Shown: piece after piece, positions 35,788 through 44,412 of the stretch | How positions within the stretch are numbered: position 1 is the stretch's first letter | How the letters are laid out: every line of letters starts with the position of its first letter | Source: Rhizobium tumorigenes | GTDB lineage: Bacteria > Pseudomonadota > Alphaproteobacteria > Rhizobiales > Rhizobiaceae | NCBI RefSeq assembly: GCF_003240565.2 | Contig: NZ_CP117255.1 | Span: 3,339,501-3,403,500, forward strand | Direction: 5' to 3' | Length of the DNA: 64,000 nucleotides | Notes under the pieces: model-generated | Told to the model about the DNA's origin: nothing | The model's database searches: none | The model's input: the letters and a program-made list of their open reading frames with translations, nothing else | Translations under genes and position numbers: made by a program

Positions 35788-35943
35788 ATCGAAGTGATGC
35801 ACCTCCTCCCGCAGAGCTTCGATGGTACGGAAAGCCTACTCCTCCTCCCAGGGTTTTCCGTAGGATCGACAACACTCCTCCTCCCAGTTGTCGATCGGTT
35901 CTTTTCGAAAGCCTGCCGCACCTCCTCCCGCGGCAGGCTTTTT
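35788..35943 (+). ncRNA. Tandem array of four CCUCCUCCC-loop hairpins (cuckoo/CcsR-like sRNA)
   Basis: Four different stem-loops follow each other, each exposing the identical loop CCTCCTCCC at 35802, 35841, 35877 and 35921. The stems are unrelated in sequence but self-complementary: ATCGAAG (35788/35817), TACGGAAA (35826/35855), ATCGACAAC (35865/35887) and AAAGCCTGCCGC (35908/35930). The last runs into TTTTT and is an intrinsic terminator. The loop is complementary to GGGAGGAGG, a strong Shine-Dalgarno sequence. From memory, this is the hallmark of the alphaproteobacterial CcsR (Rhodobacter) and cuckoo (Rhizobiales) sRNAs, which bind mRNAs or titrate regulators under stress. In Rhodobacter they follow a DUF1127 gene; I see none here. 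Confidence 0.85.
35908..35943 (+). terminator. Terminator formed by the fourth array hairpin
   Basis: A perfect 12-bp GC-rich stem with a 10-nt loop is followed by a run of five T. It doubles as the last CCUCCUCCC hairpin and ends the array transcript 24 bp before the stop codon of the convergent small gene. Confidence 0.85.
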
Positions 35944-35966
35944 CGTTCTGGAGCTATCGATTTTCG

Positions 35967-36143
35967 CTAGACCACTACCTTTTCAGGCAAAGAAATCGAA
36001 GACGTATCGAGCGGCTTCACGTCCGTCTTGGGATCTCCGGGATGTCCCAGAAATACGTAGCCAGCCGCGACGATGCAGGCCACGGCAAAAATCACTGCAA
36101 CAAAGACCTTGAATCGGCCACGAACCATATTCCCACGAACCAT
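35967..36143 (-). CDS. Small membrane peptide, 58 residues
   Basis: A short gene read leftward towards the hairpin array. The peptide begins with basic residues (MVRGNMVRGRFK), has one membrane helix at about residues 13-32 (VFVAVIFAVACIVAAGYVFL), and a polar tail ending SLPEKVVV. AAGGAG lies 6 bases before the ATG, which is strong support despite the small size. I know no family for it. It stands between the array and treZ, with a possible stress promoter upstream, and could be a membrane anchor or small regulator; no function can be given. Confidence 0.65.
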   Translation of the reverse strand: MVRGNMVRGRFKVFVAVIFAVACIVAAGYVFLGHPGDPKTDVKPLDTSSISLPEKVVV

Positions 36144-36173
36144 GATGTACTCCTTGTAAGGTTATGCCCGTCA

Positions 36174-36199
36174 AACAGTTTGAGCGGCTAATCGGTTCC
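36174..36199 (-). promoter_or_regulatory. Possible EcfG-type promoter for the 58-residue gene
   Basis: On the minus strand GGAAC, a 17-bp spacer and TGTT resemble the general stress consensus with one mismatch in the -10 part, about 31 bp before the start codon. Confidence 0.3.
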
Positions 36200-36329
36200 C
36201 GTTTGAGCAGCATTGTTTTCGTTCGCTTCTTTCAATTGCGCCTGCACGGATCCTAGTTCATGCCTGTCCTCCTGCCTGGGGACGTATTGCCGGCGCCCCG
36301 GCAAGCGGGCGGCCTGATGCCGGTTCCCC

Positions 36330-36355
36330 GGAACAAATTTCGCTCTCGGCCAGTT
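36330..36355 (+). promoter_or_regulatory. Possible EcfG-type promoter for treZ
   Basis: GGAAC, a 17-bp spacer and AGTT match the general stress consensus except for the first base of CGTT, 46 bp before the treZ start. Trehalose genes are common members of this regulon. Confidence 0.35.
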
Positions 36356-36401
36356 AGGCGACCACACCCACTTGATAAATCTATATGCCTTGAGAGAAAG
36401 T

Positions 36402-38183
36402 ATGCCCGTGAGCCTCGCCCATTTCGGCCCCGTCTTCACCGCCAGCGGCATGCTTTTCCGCCTATGGGCGCCTCGCCAGGAGGCTGTGTCACTGCGAGTA
36501 GGCGACGTGGCGCCAGTCCCCATGGCTGCGGGCGTTGACGGCTGGTTCAGCGTCAACATAGATGGCGCAGGCGACGGCACAGCCTACAAGTTCGTTCTCG
36601 AGGATGGCCTGGAAGTACCTGACCCTGCATCCCGGTTCCAGCCTGACGGCCCGCATGGCCCCAGTGAGGTGGTCGATCCCAAGGCATATGTCTGGAGATC
36701 AACGGGTTGGGCGGGGTTGGCATGGGAGGAGGCGGTTGTCTACGAACTGCATGTCGGTACATTCACGCAGGAAGGCACGTTTCGAGCGGTCATTGGCCGG
36801 CTTGACCACCTGCAGTCCCTCGGAGTAACGGCGCTGCAGCTGATGCCGGTCAATGATTTTCCGGGCGAACGGGGCTGGGGCTATGACGGAGTGCTTCCCT
36901 ATGCGCCGCACGGAAGCTACGGACGCCCGGAGGATTTGAAGGCGCTGATCGACGCCGCCCACGAGCGGGGCATCTGCGTTTTTCTCGACGTGATATACAA
37001 TCACTTCGGCCCGGACGGAAACTACCTCCCGTCCTACGCGCCGCTGTTCACCGACAAACACAAATCGCCGTGGGGGCAGGGCATCAATTACGATGGCGAG
37101 GGATCGCAGTTCGTCCGCGAATTCGTCATCCAGAATGCGCTCTACTGGCTCCAGGAGTTTCGCGTCGACGGTCTCCGCTTCGATGCCGTTCACGCGATCG
37201 TCGACGACAGCCGCGAACATCTCCTGAAGGAAATGGCGCGCCGTATCCGCAGCGAAATCTCCGGTCGGCATATCCACCTCATTGTAGAGAACGAGGACAA
37301 CAACAGCGCGCTGCTGTTTCGAAACAACTATGGCAAGCCGGAGCTCTATACCGCCCAGTGGAATGACGACATGCACCACGTGATGCACGTCGCGGCGTCA
37401 GGCGAGGATTTTGGCTATTATGCAGACTATGCCGACGATCCTGCCAAGATCGGACGTGGGCTTGCCGAAGGCTTCGTATTTCAAGGCGAGCACATGCCCT
37501 ACCGTGGTGCGGCGCGAGGCCAGCCCAGCGGAGCGCTGCCGCCAACAGCCTTCATATCCTTCATCCAGAATCACGATCAGATCGGCAATCGTGCCTTCGG
37601 GGATCGCCTCAACGAGACAGCGCCGCCAGAGGCAATCGAAGCCATTGCCGCGATCTACCTCTTGGCGCCGCAGATCCCGATGTTGTTCATGGGCGAGGAA
37701 TGGGACGCAAGGCAGCCCTTTCCGTATTTCTGCGACTTCAACGACGAACTGAACGAGATCGTCCGCAAGGGTCGAAGGGAGGAGCTTTCGCGGCTACCCG
37801 GCTTCAACGATGACGTTGCCGATGTGCCGGACCCGACGCGGCGCGAAACCTTTTTGTCGGCAAAGCTTGACTGGCAGGACGTGGCAAAAGAAGCTGGTGC
37901 CGCGCGACTGGCCCTCTATCGCGACCTCCTGGGGGTCAGGCGCCAGGAAATCATTCCCCGCCTTCCGAGTATTATCAGTGCCGGCGGCGCGCACAGCGTC
38001 GAGGGCAAGCTGGTAGCGGTCAACTGGTCTCTCGTCGATGGCACCTCGCTACGGCTGCTCGCAAACGTCGGTGCCGAGGAGTTGCCTCATGGAGAGGCAT
38101 TGCAAGGCCGGGTCATCTGGAGCCAGGGCAGCTTTGCCGATGGTATCCTGGCGCGCTGGTCGGTCATCTGGTCGATAGGCTAG
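36402..38183 (+). CDS. treZ: Malto-oligosyltrehalose trehalohydrolase
   Basis: A 593-residue GH13 enzyme that releases trehalose from maltooligosyltrehalose. An N-terminal beta-sandwich (residues 1-90) precedes the barrel with YELHVGTFTQEGTF. The nucleophile aspartate lies in GLRFDAVHAI, the acid/base glutamate in HLIVENEDNN and the third acid in FIQNHDQIGN; these features separate TreZ from glycogen branching enzyme. ATG 36402 follows GAGAGAAAG; a TTG at 36372 is in frame. The usual partners treY and treX are not in the window. Its stop codon overlaps the convergent RND gene stop by 4 bp. Confidence 0.92.
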   Translation: MPVSLAHFGPVFTASGMLFRLWAPRQEAVSLRVGDVAPVPMAAGVDGWFSVNIDGAGDGTAYKFVLEDGLEVPDPASRFQPDGPHGPSEVVDPKAYVWRSTGWAGLAWEEAVVYELHVGTFTQEGTFRAVIGRLDHLQSLGVTALQLMPVNDFPGERGWGYDGVLPYAPHGSYGRPEDLKALIDAAHERGICVFLDVIYNHFGPDGNYLPSYAPLFTDKHKSPWGQGINYDGEGSQFVREFVIQNALYWLQEFRVDGLRFDAVHAIVDDSREHLLKEMARRIRSEISGRHIHLIVENEDNNSALLFRNNYGKPELYTAQWNDDMHHVMHVAASGEDFGYYADYADDPAKIGRGLAEGFVFQGEHMPYRGAARGQPSGALPPTAFISFIQNHDQIGNRAFGDRLNETAPPEAIEAIAAIYLLAPQIPMLFMGEEWDARQPFPYFCDFNDELNEIVRKGRREELSRLPGFNDDVADVPDPTRRETFLSAKLDWQDVAKEAGAARLALYRDLLGVRRQEIIPRLPSIISAGGAHSVEGKLVAVNWSLVDGTSLRLLANVGAEELPHGEALQGRVIWSQGSFADGILARWSVIWSIG

Positions 38184-41100
38184 GCCTCGAAAGGCTCGCC
38201 ATCCTTCACATCAACAGGCTTGGCGCGGCGCCGGAACGACCAGCGGTGGTGTAGCCTGGCGAGCATGATGTAGATGATCGGCGTGGTATAAAGCGTCAGG
38301 ACCTGCGAGATCACGAGGCCACCGACGATGGTAATCCCGAGCGGGCGGCGCAGTTCGGAGCCCGGTCCGGTGGCGATGATCAACGGTAGCGCACCCATGA
38401 TAGCAGCCAGCGTCGTCATCAGGATGGGCCTGAACCGCTGCAGGCAGGCCTGGAATATCGCTTCTTCCGATGACAGACCGCGCGTGCGCTCTGCTTCAAG
38501 GGCAAAATCCACCAGCATGATGCCGTTTTTCTTGACGATGCCGATCAACAGCACGATGCCGATAAAGGCAATGATGCTCAGCTCCGTTCCGCTGATCTCC
38601 AGCGCCAGCAAGGCTCCAAGCCCTGCCGATGGCAGCGTCGATATGATGGTCAGCGGATGCGCCAGGCTCTCGTACAAAACTCCCAGCACGATATAGACGG
38701 CGACCAACGCGGCCAAAAGCAGGAGCGGCTGGCCACCGGACGACTGCGCTGCGCTTGCAGCATCGCCGGCGAAGTCGGCATGCAGCGTGTCCGGAAGGTG
38801 CAGATCGGCGACGGCGCGTATCACGCTGTCGTTGGCGGCCTGCAGCGTGCCCCCGGGCGCAAGGTTGTAGGAAATGGTGACGGCCGGAAATTGTCCCTGA
38901 TGGTTGACCACCAGTGGCGCCAGTGTCCGCTGCACCTTGGCAACGCTGCTGAGGGGTACCTGGGTGCCATCCGCAGCCGGTACGTAGAGATTGGTGATCG
39001 CTTCCGGATCAAGGGCATAGGTCGGATCGGCTTCCAGCACGACGCGATACTGGTTGCGCTGGGTATAGATCGTCGAGATCTGTCGCTGCGCAAAAGCATT
39101 GTTGAGAGCGCTGTCTATCGACTGGATGCTGACGCCAAGCCGTGCCGCTTCGTTGCGGTCGATGTTGACGGTCGCCTGAAGCCCGTTTGGTTGGCGGTCG
39201 GTGGCGACATCCGCAAGGGCTGGTTCTGCCTGCAGCGCCGCCAGTACCTTTGGCGCCCAGGCAACGAGTTCGTCGTAGTTGGAGTCCCAAAGGGTAAACT
39301 GGTACTGCGATTGTGACGACCGCGCGCCGACGCGAAGGTCACTGGGGGAGAAAAGGAAGGTGCTGAGCCCCGGCACCTTGGCCAGCTGCGTCCGTAGCCG
39401 GGCTATGACCTCGTCGGTCGAAACGCGCTCCGCAGCAGGTTTCAGAGAAATCAGCAATTGACCCCTGTTGATCGAGCTGGAAAAGCCGCCGCCACCAACC
39501 GATGATCCCACGCCGGAAACGGCCGGATCGGCGCTGGCAATCGCTGCCGCCTTCTGCTGCAACAGCACCATGGCGGGATAGGAGATATCCGTGGAGGCTT
39601 CTGTGCCGCCCTGAATGAAGCCGGTATCGTCCTGCGGAATAAAGCCCTTCGGCACTTTCACATACAGAAACACCGTGATGGCGACGCAGCCGAAAATGAC
39701 GACAAGTGCCATCGCGCGGTGGTGCAGAACAGCCTTCAATGTCCGCCCGTAAAAGCCGATCAAGGCGTCCAGCGCCCTTTCGACTGTGCGGGCAAAGAAA
39801 TTTGGCGGCGCTTCGTTGTCGTGAGTCCGCAGCCAGTGGCCACAGATCATCGGCGTTACGGTCAGGGAGACGACGGTCGAGACGACGATCGCAAAACCGA
39901 GCGTCAGCGAAAATGCCTGGAAGAACCGGCCGATTATCCCGCCGAGGAAAAACAGCGGTATGAAGGCCGCCAGCAGCGACAGGCTGATCGAGATGACTGT
40001 GAAGCCGATCTGTCGCGCGCCTTCCTTGGCTGCCTCCATCGGTCCCATGCCTTTTTCGAGGTTTGCGTAGATGTTTTCGATCATGACGATGGCGTCGTCG
40101 ACCACGAAGCCGACGGAGACGACCAATGCCATCAGCGAGAGGTTGTCGATCGATAGCCCCCAGGCCCACATCAACGCAAAGGTACCTGCCAGCGACAACG
40201 GCACGGTCACCCCGGCGGCCAGGGTCGGCGTCGTCCGCTGCAGGAATACGAAGACCACCGCCATGACGAGACACACGGTTGCGAGCAGCGTCCACTGCAT
40301 GTCGTCGACGCTGGCGTTGATGGTGGTTGTGCGGTCGGAAAGAATTGCGATGTTGATGCCGGCGGGAATGGCTTTCTGCAGTTCGGGGATCAGCGCCTTT
40401 ACCGCATCGACGGTCGAGATGACGTTGGCGTCCGCTTGCCTTGTGATATTCAGCAGCACCGAAGGCTTGCCGTTATACCAGGCGTCGGAGCGGCTGTTGC
40501 GGACGCCGGGCTCGACGGTGGCTATATCGGACAAGCGAACCGACGTGCCGTCGCCGCTTCGGATGATGATGCGGCCGAAAGCCTCCGGCGTCTTCAACTG
40601 TGCATTCATGCTGATGGCGAAGGCTGCATCCTTGCCATCGATGGAGCCGATGGGTCCAAGCGTATTGGCATTGACGATGGCGGTGCGTACTGCATCGAGT
40701 GAAAGCCCGATGGCCGATAGCCGGTCGGGGTTCAGCCGGACACGCACCGCTGGCTGGTCGGCGCCGCTGGCGGTCACTTCACCGACGCCATCAACCTGTG
40801 AAATCTGCTGCACCACAACTGTGTCGGCAGCGTCGTAGACGGCACTCGGCGCCAGGTTATCCGAGGTCATTGCCAGGATGAGCACGGGCGCTGCGGCGGG
40901 GTTAACCTTGCGGAACGCCGGCAGTGTCGGCAAGTCAGACGGGAGGTCGATGGCGGCAGCGTTGAGTGCCGCCTGCACATCCTGCCCGGCGCCATCGATG
41001 CTGCGGGAAAGGTCGAACTGTATGGCAATGCTGGTCGAGCCGAGCGAACTCACAGACGTCAGTTCGGTGACGCCGGCAATCGTGCCGAGATGCCGCTCGA

Positions 41101-41299
41101 GCGGTGCTGCGACGCTGGCCGCCATGCTGGCAGGATCGGCGCCCGGCCGGCTGGCCGACACGATGATGGTGGGCAGATCGACGGCCGGAAGGCTGGCGAC
41201 CGGCAGGAAGAAATAAGAGACGAAGCCGAGGATCATCAGCCCGATAGACAGGAGCACCGTGCCGACAGGCCGCTTGATGAACGGCTCGGAGATGTTCAT
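38180..41299 (-). CDS. mdtC: RND multidrug efflux permease, MdtC-like
   Basis: A 1039-residue inner-membrane RND pump of the HAE1 class, about 12 membrane helices with two large periplasmic loops. The N-terminus (FIKRPVGTVLLSIGLM, then PGADPASMAASVAAPLERHLG) and the proton-relay aspartate pair VVDDAIVMIENIYANLEKG near residue 400 match MdtC-type subunits. It is third in a three-gene operon with an MFP and an MdtB-like pump, which form a heteromeric exporter of detergents or drugs. Start overlaps the mdtB stop by ATGA. No outer-membrane channel gene is linked. Confidence 0.88.
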   Translation of the reverse strand: MNISEPFIKRPVGTVLLSIGLMILGFVSYFFLPVASLPAVDLPTIIVSASRPGADPASMAASVAAPLERHLGTIAGVTELTSVSSLGSTSIAIQFDLSRSIDGAGQDVQAALNAAAIDLPSDLPTLPAFRKVNPAAAPVLILAMTSDNLAPSAVYDAADTVVVQQISQVDGVGEVTASGADQPAVRVRLNPDRLSAIGLSLDAVRTAIVNANTLGPIGSIDGKDAAFAISMNAQLKTPEAFGRIIIRSGDGTSVRLSDIATVEPGVRNSRSDAWYNGKPSVLLNITRQADANVISTVDAVKALIPELQKAIPAGINIAILSDRTTTINASVDDMQWTLLATVCLVMAVVFVFLQRTTPTLAAGVTVPLSLAGTFALMWAWGLSIDNLSLMALVVSVGFVVDDAIVMIENIYANLEKGMGPMEAAKEGARQIGFTVISISLSLLAAFIPLFFLGGIIGRFFQAFSLTLGFAIVVSTVVSLTVTPMICGHWLRTHDNEAPPNFFARTVERALDALIGFYGRTLKAVLHHRAMALVVIFGCVAITVFLYVKVPKGFIPQDDTGFIQGGTEASTDISYPAMVLLQQKAAAIASADPAVSGVGSSVGGGGFSSSINRGQLLISLKPAAERVSTDEVIARLRTQLAKVPGLSTFLFSPSDLRVGARSSQSQYQFTLWDSNYDELVAWAPKVLAALQAEPALADVATDRQPNGLQATVNIDRNEAARLGVSIQSIDSALNNAFAQRQISTIYTQRNQYRVVLEADPTYALDPEAITNLYVPAADGTQVPLSSVAKVQRTLAPLVVNHQGQFPAVTISYNLAPGGTLQAANDSVIRAVADLHLPDTLHADFAGDAASAAQSSGGQPLLLLAALVAVYIVLGVLYESLAHPLTIISTLPSAGLGALLALEISGTELSIIAFIGIVLLIGIVKKNGIMLVDFALEAERTRGLSSEEAIFQACLQRFRPILMTTLAAIMGALPLIIATGPGSELRRPLGITIVGGLVISQVLTLYTTPIIYIMLARLHHRWSFRRRAKPVDVKDGEPFEA

Positions 41300-44200
41300 G
41301 CCCGGCCTCCCGCTCCGCTAGCCTCTGGTGCCGGGGTGCCCGTCGGTCGGCCGACGAGGCGGCTGCGCAGCCGCTCGAAGGCGAGGTAGATCACTGGCGT
41401 GGTGTAGAGCGTCAACAACTGGCTGAGCACAAGTCCGCCGACGATACTGATACCGAGCGGGGTGCGCAATTCCGAACCAGTGCCGGTTGCCAGCGCCAGC
41501 GGCAACGCGCCGAAGAGAGCTGCCAGCGTCGTCATCATGATCGGCCGGAAACGCAGGATCGACGCTTGCAGGATCGCCTCGCGCGGTGGCAGCCCGCCGC
41601 TGCGCTCTGCCTCCAGCGCGAAGTCGATCATCATGATGGCGTTCTTCTTGACGATCCCCATCAAAAGCACGATGCCGATCAATGCGATCAGCGACAGGTC
41701 CTGGCCGAACAGCATCAGTGCCAGCAGCGCTCCGACGCCTGCCGACGGCAGGGTGGACAGGATGGTGATCGGGTGGATGGCACTTTCATAGAGCAGCCCA
41801 AGAACGATGTAGATGGTCACGACCGCCGCCAGGATGAGCCAGGGCTCACCGGCAAGCGATGACGAAAATTCCTCTGCATCCCCTGAATAAGCCCTCTGGA
41901 TGCTGTTAGGCACGCCGATTTCGCTTTCGGCTGCCGTTACCGCGCTAACGGCATCGCTGAGCGACGCGCCAGGTGCCAGATCGAAGCTGAGTGTCACCGA
42001 TGGAAACTGAGCGTCGTGACTGATGACCAGCGGCGCAGTGGTGAACGTCGCGGTCGAGAAGGCATTGAGTGGTACCTGGACATCGCCGGTGCCGGCCACA
42101 TAGAGCTTGTCGAGCGATTTCGGGTCCGCCTGAAACTGAGGTGCCGCCTCTACGATGACGCGATACTGGTTCGACTGCCCGTAGATCGTGGCAATCTGGC
42201 GCTGTCCGAAGGCGTCATTCAGCGTGTCGCTGACCGCTTGCATCGAGACACCGAGGCGCGCCGCGGTTTCCCGGTCGACATCGACGAAGATGCGTCCGCC
42301 GCCCGTCTGAACTTCGGAGGAGACATCCACCAGGGTCGGCGCCATCTGCAACTGCGTCGCGAGTTTCTGCGCCCAGTCGACGACGACAGCGGTATCGGTG
42401 CCGGTCAAGGTGTACTGATAGGGCGCACGGCTGGAGCGGGTGCTGATACTGATGTCCCGCACGCTCTGGAAGGTCACATGGACGCCCGGCATTCCAGCGA
42501 CCTCGTTGCGCAACCGGTCGATAATCTCTGTCGAGGACGCGGCGCGATCGCTGCGCTGCCGGAGCACAAGGCTGAGAGTACCAGTGTTTAGCGTCAGGTT
42601 GTTGGCGCTGGCCCCCACCACCGATACGATGCCGGTAACGTCCTTGTCACCACGAAGCCGCTCGCTTACCAGCGCCTGCGTCCGCTTCATGGATTCGAAG
42701 GACGTCGTCGGCTCCGTTTCGATGACTGCGGTAATGAGGCCAGTATCCTGCGGCGGCAGGAAACCCTTTGGAATGAAGATGTAGAGGCCAATGGTCGCAA
42801 CCAGCGTCACTACGGTCAGAAGCAGCATCAACGGGCTGCGGTCGATGGCCCAGACGAGGCTTCGACGATAGCCGCCTATCAGGCGGTCCATCATTCTGTC
42901 AGCGCCGGCGAGCATGCCGCGGCGACCCTCTGCCGGCTTGCGCAGAATACGGGCGCACATCATCGGCGTCAGCGTCAGCGAGATGATTGCCGACACGACG
43001 ACGGCAATTGTCAGCGTCAGCGCGAACTCTCGAAACATCCGCCCGACGATCCCGGTCATGAACAGCAGTGGAATGAAAACGGCGACCAGCGAGAACGTCA
43101 GAGAGATGATCGTAAAGCTGATTTCGCCCGCGCCCTTTAGTGCCGCATGCATCGGGTCATCACCCTCCTCGATGTGGCGGGCAATGTTTTCGATCATGAC
43201 GATGGCGTCGTCGACGACGAAGCCGGTGCCGATCGTGAGCGCCATCAGCGACAGGTTATCGAGGCTGAATCCGGCAAACCACATGACGCCGAAAGTGGCG
43301 ATCAGCGAGAGCGGCAGCGCCACCGCGGCGATGATGGTGGCGGTGATCGTACGCAGGAAGACGAAGACAACGAGGATGACCAGCCCGACGCTGAGCGCCA
43401 GCGTCCATTGCACGTCGTGGATCGAAGCGCGGATGGTTTCCGTCCGGTCATTGACGATATCGAGGGCAATGCCGGCCGGCAGCGCTTCCTTCAACTGCGG
43501 TAGCTGTTTGAGGACATCGCCGACTGTCTTGATGACGTTTGCGCCGGGTTGGCGCATGACATCGATGATGACCGCCGGCTTGCCCTGGTACCAGGCACCG
43601 ACGCGCGTGTTCTCAAGTCCCTGCACCACATCGGCAACATCCTTCAGCAGGACGGGCGCGTCGTTGCGGTAGGCGACGATCACCGATTTGTAGGCCTCGG
43701 GATCGACGATCTGGTCGTTCGCGGCAAGCGTGAAGGACTGGTGCGTGCCGTCGAGCGCACCCTTGGCACCGGCAACGCTGGCAGCGACGATGGCGCTACG
43801 GATGTCCTCGAGCGCAAGCCCGTAGGAGGCGAGACGAGGTAGGTTTGCCTGGATGCGGATCGCCGGCTTGACGCCGCCCTGTATAGTGACATTGCCGACG
43901 CCGCTGACCTGGCTCAGCTTCTGGGCCATCATCGTATCGGCAAAATCGCTGAGATCGCGAATCGAATAGCTGGAGGAGCGCAGCGCCAGCGTGATGATCG
44001 GCGTGTCCGCCGGGTTCACCTTGGAATAGGTCGGCGGATACGGAAGGGTTTTCGGCAATGTCGATCCGGCAGCATTGATGGCGGCCTGGACGTCCTGCGC
44101 AGCACCGTCGATGTTGCGACCGAGGTCAAACTGCAGGGTGATCTGGCTGATGCCGAAGGCGCTCGACGAGGTCATCGAGGCAAGCGACGGGATCTGGCCG

Positions 44201-44412
44201 AGCGGACGCTCGAGCGGTGCCGTCACCAGCGACGCCATCGTATCCGGATCGGCGCCGGGAAGCTGCGTCGTCACCCGGATTGTCGGAAAGTCGACTTGCG
44301 GCAGCGGCGCCACAGGCAGCTGCGCATAGCCGAGCAATCCTCCCAGCAGTACGGCTACTGCCAGCAGGGATGTCGCTATCGGACGGTTGATGAAGAGCGA
44401 GGAGACGCTCAT
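41296..44412 (-). CDS. mdtB: RND multidrug efflux permease, MdtB-like
   Basis: A 1038-residue HAE1-class RND pump. It shares the MdtB blocks INRPIATSLLAVAVLLGGLLGY, VNPADTPIITLAL and the aspartate pair GFVVDDAIVMIENIARHIEEG near residue 400, with LTLTPMMCARIL in the next helices. MdtB- and MdtC-type subunits assemble in a 2:1 trimer in enterobacteria; the same is inferred here. It overlaps both neighbours by ATGA (MFP stop before it, mdtC start after it), so all three are translated in step. Confidence 0.88.
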   Translation of the reverse strand: MSVSSLFINRPIATSLLAVAVLLGGLLGYAQLPVAPLPQVDFPTIRVTTQLPGADPDTMASLVTAPLERPLGQIPSLASMTSSSAFGISQITLQFDLGRNIDGAAQDVQAAINAAGSTLPKTLPYPPTYSKVNPADTPIITLALRSSSYSIRDLSDFADTMMAQKLSQVSGVGNVTIQGGVKPAIRIQANLPRLASYGLALEDIRSAIVAASVAGAKGALDGTHQSFTLAANDQIVDPEAYKSVIVAYRNDAPVLLKDVADVVQGLENTRVGAWYQGKPAVIIDVMRQPGANVIKTVGDVLKQLPQLKEALPAGIALDIVNDRTETIRASIHDVQWTLALSVGLVILVVFVFLRTITATIIAAVALPLSLIATFGVMWFAGFSLDNLSLMALTIGTGFVVDDAIVMIENIARHIEEGDDPMHAALKGAGEISFTIISLTFSLVAVFIPLLFMTGIVGRMFREFALTLTIAVVVSAIISLTLTPMMCARILRKPAEGRRGMLAGADRMMDRLIGGYRRSLVWAIDRSPLMLLLTVVTLVATIGLYIFIPKGFLPPQDTGLITAVIETEPTTSFESMKRTQALVSERLRGDKDVTGIVSVVGASANNLTLNTGTLSLVLRQRSDRAASSTEIIDRLRNEVAGMPGVHVTFQSVRDISISTRSSRAPYQYTLTGTDTAVVVDWAQKLATQLQMAPTLVDVSSEVQTGGGRIFVDVDRETAARLGVSMQAVSDTLNDAFGQRQIATIYGQSNQYRVIVEAAPQFQADPKSLDKLYVAGTGDVQVPLNAFSTATFTTAPLVISHDAQFPSVTLSFDLAPGASLSDAVSAVTAAESEIGVPNSIQRAYSGDAEEFSSSLAGEPWLILAAVVTIYIVLGLLYESAIHPITILSTLPSAGVGALLALMLFGQDLSLIALIGIVLLMGIVKKNAIMMIDFALEAERSGGLPPREAILQASILRFRPIMMTTLAALFGALPLALATGTGSELRTPLGISIVGGLVLSQLLTLYTTPVIYLAFERLRSRLVGRPTGTPAPEASGAGGRA

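Noticed and set aside
35802..35929. Four identical CCTCCTCCC repeats at roughly 36-44 bp spacing, CRISPR-like at first sight
   Set aside because: The repeat is only 9 bp and each copy is flanked by its own complementary arms, so it is a hairpin-loop array, not a repeat-spacer array; no cas genes are present.
36188..36580. 130-codon minus-strand frame upstream of treZ
   Set aside because: It overlaps the treZ N-terminus, and the non-overlapping C-terminal part (ending AAQTGTD) has no supported start codon or ribosome site. A short peptide cannot be excluded.
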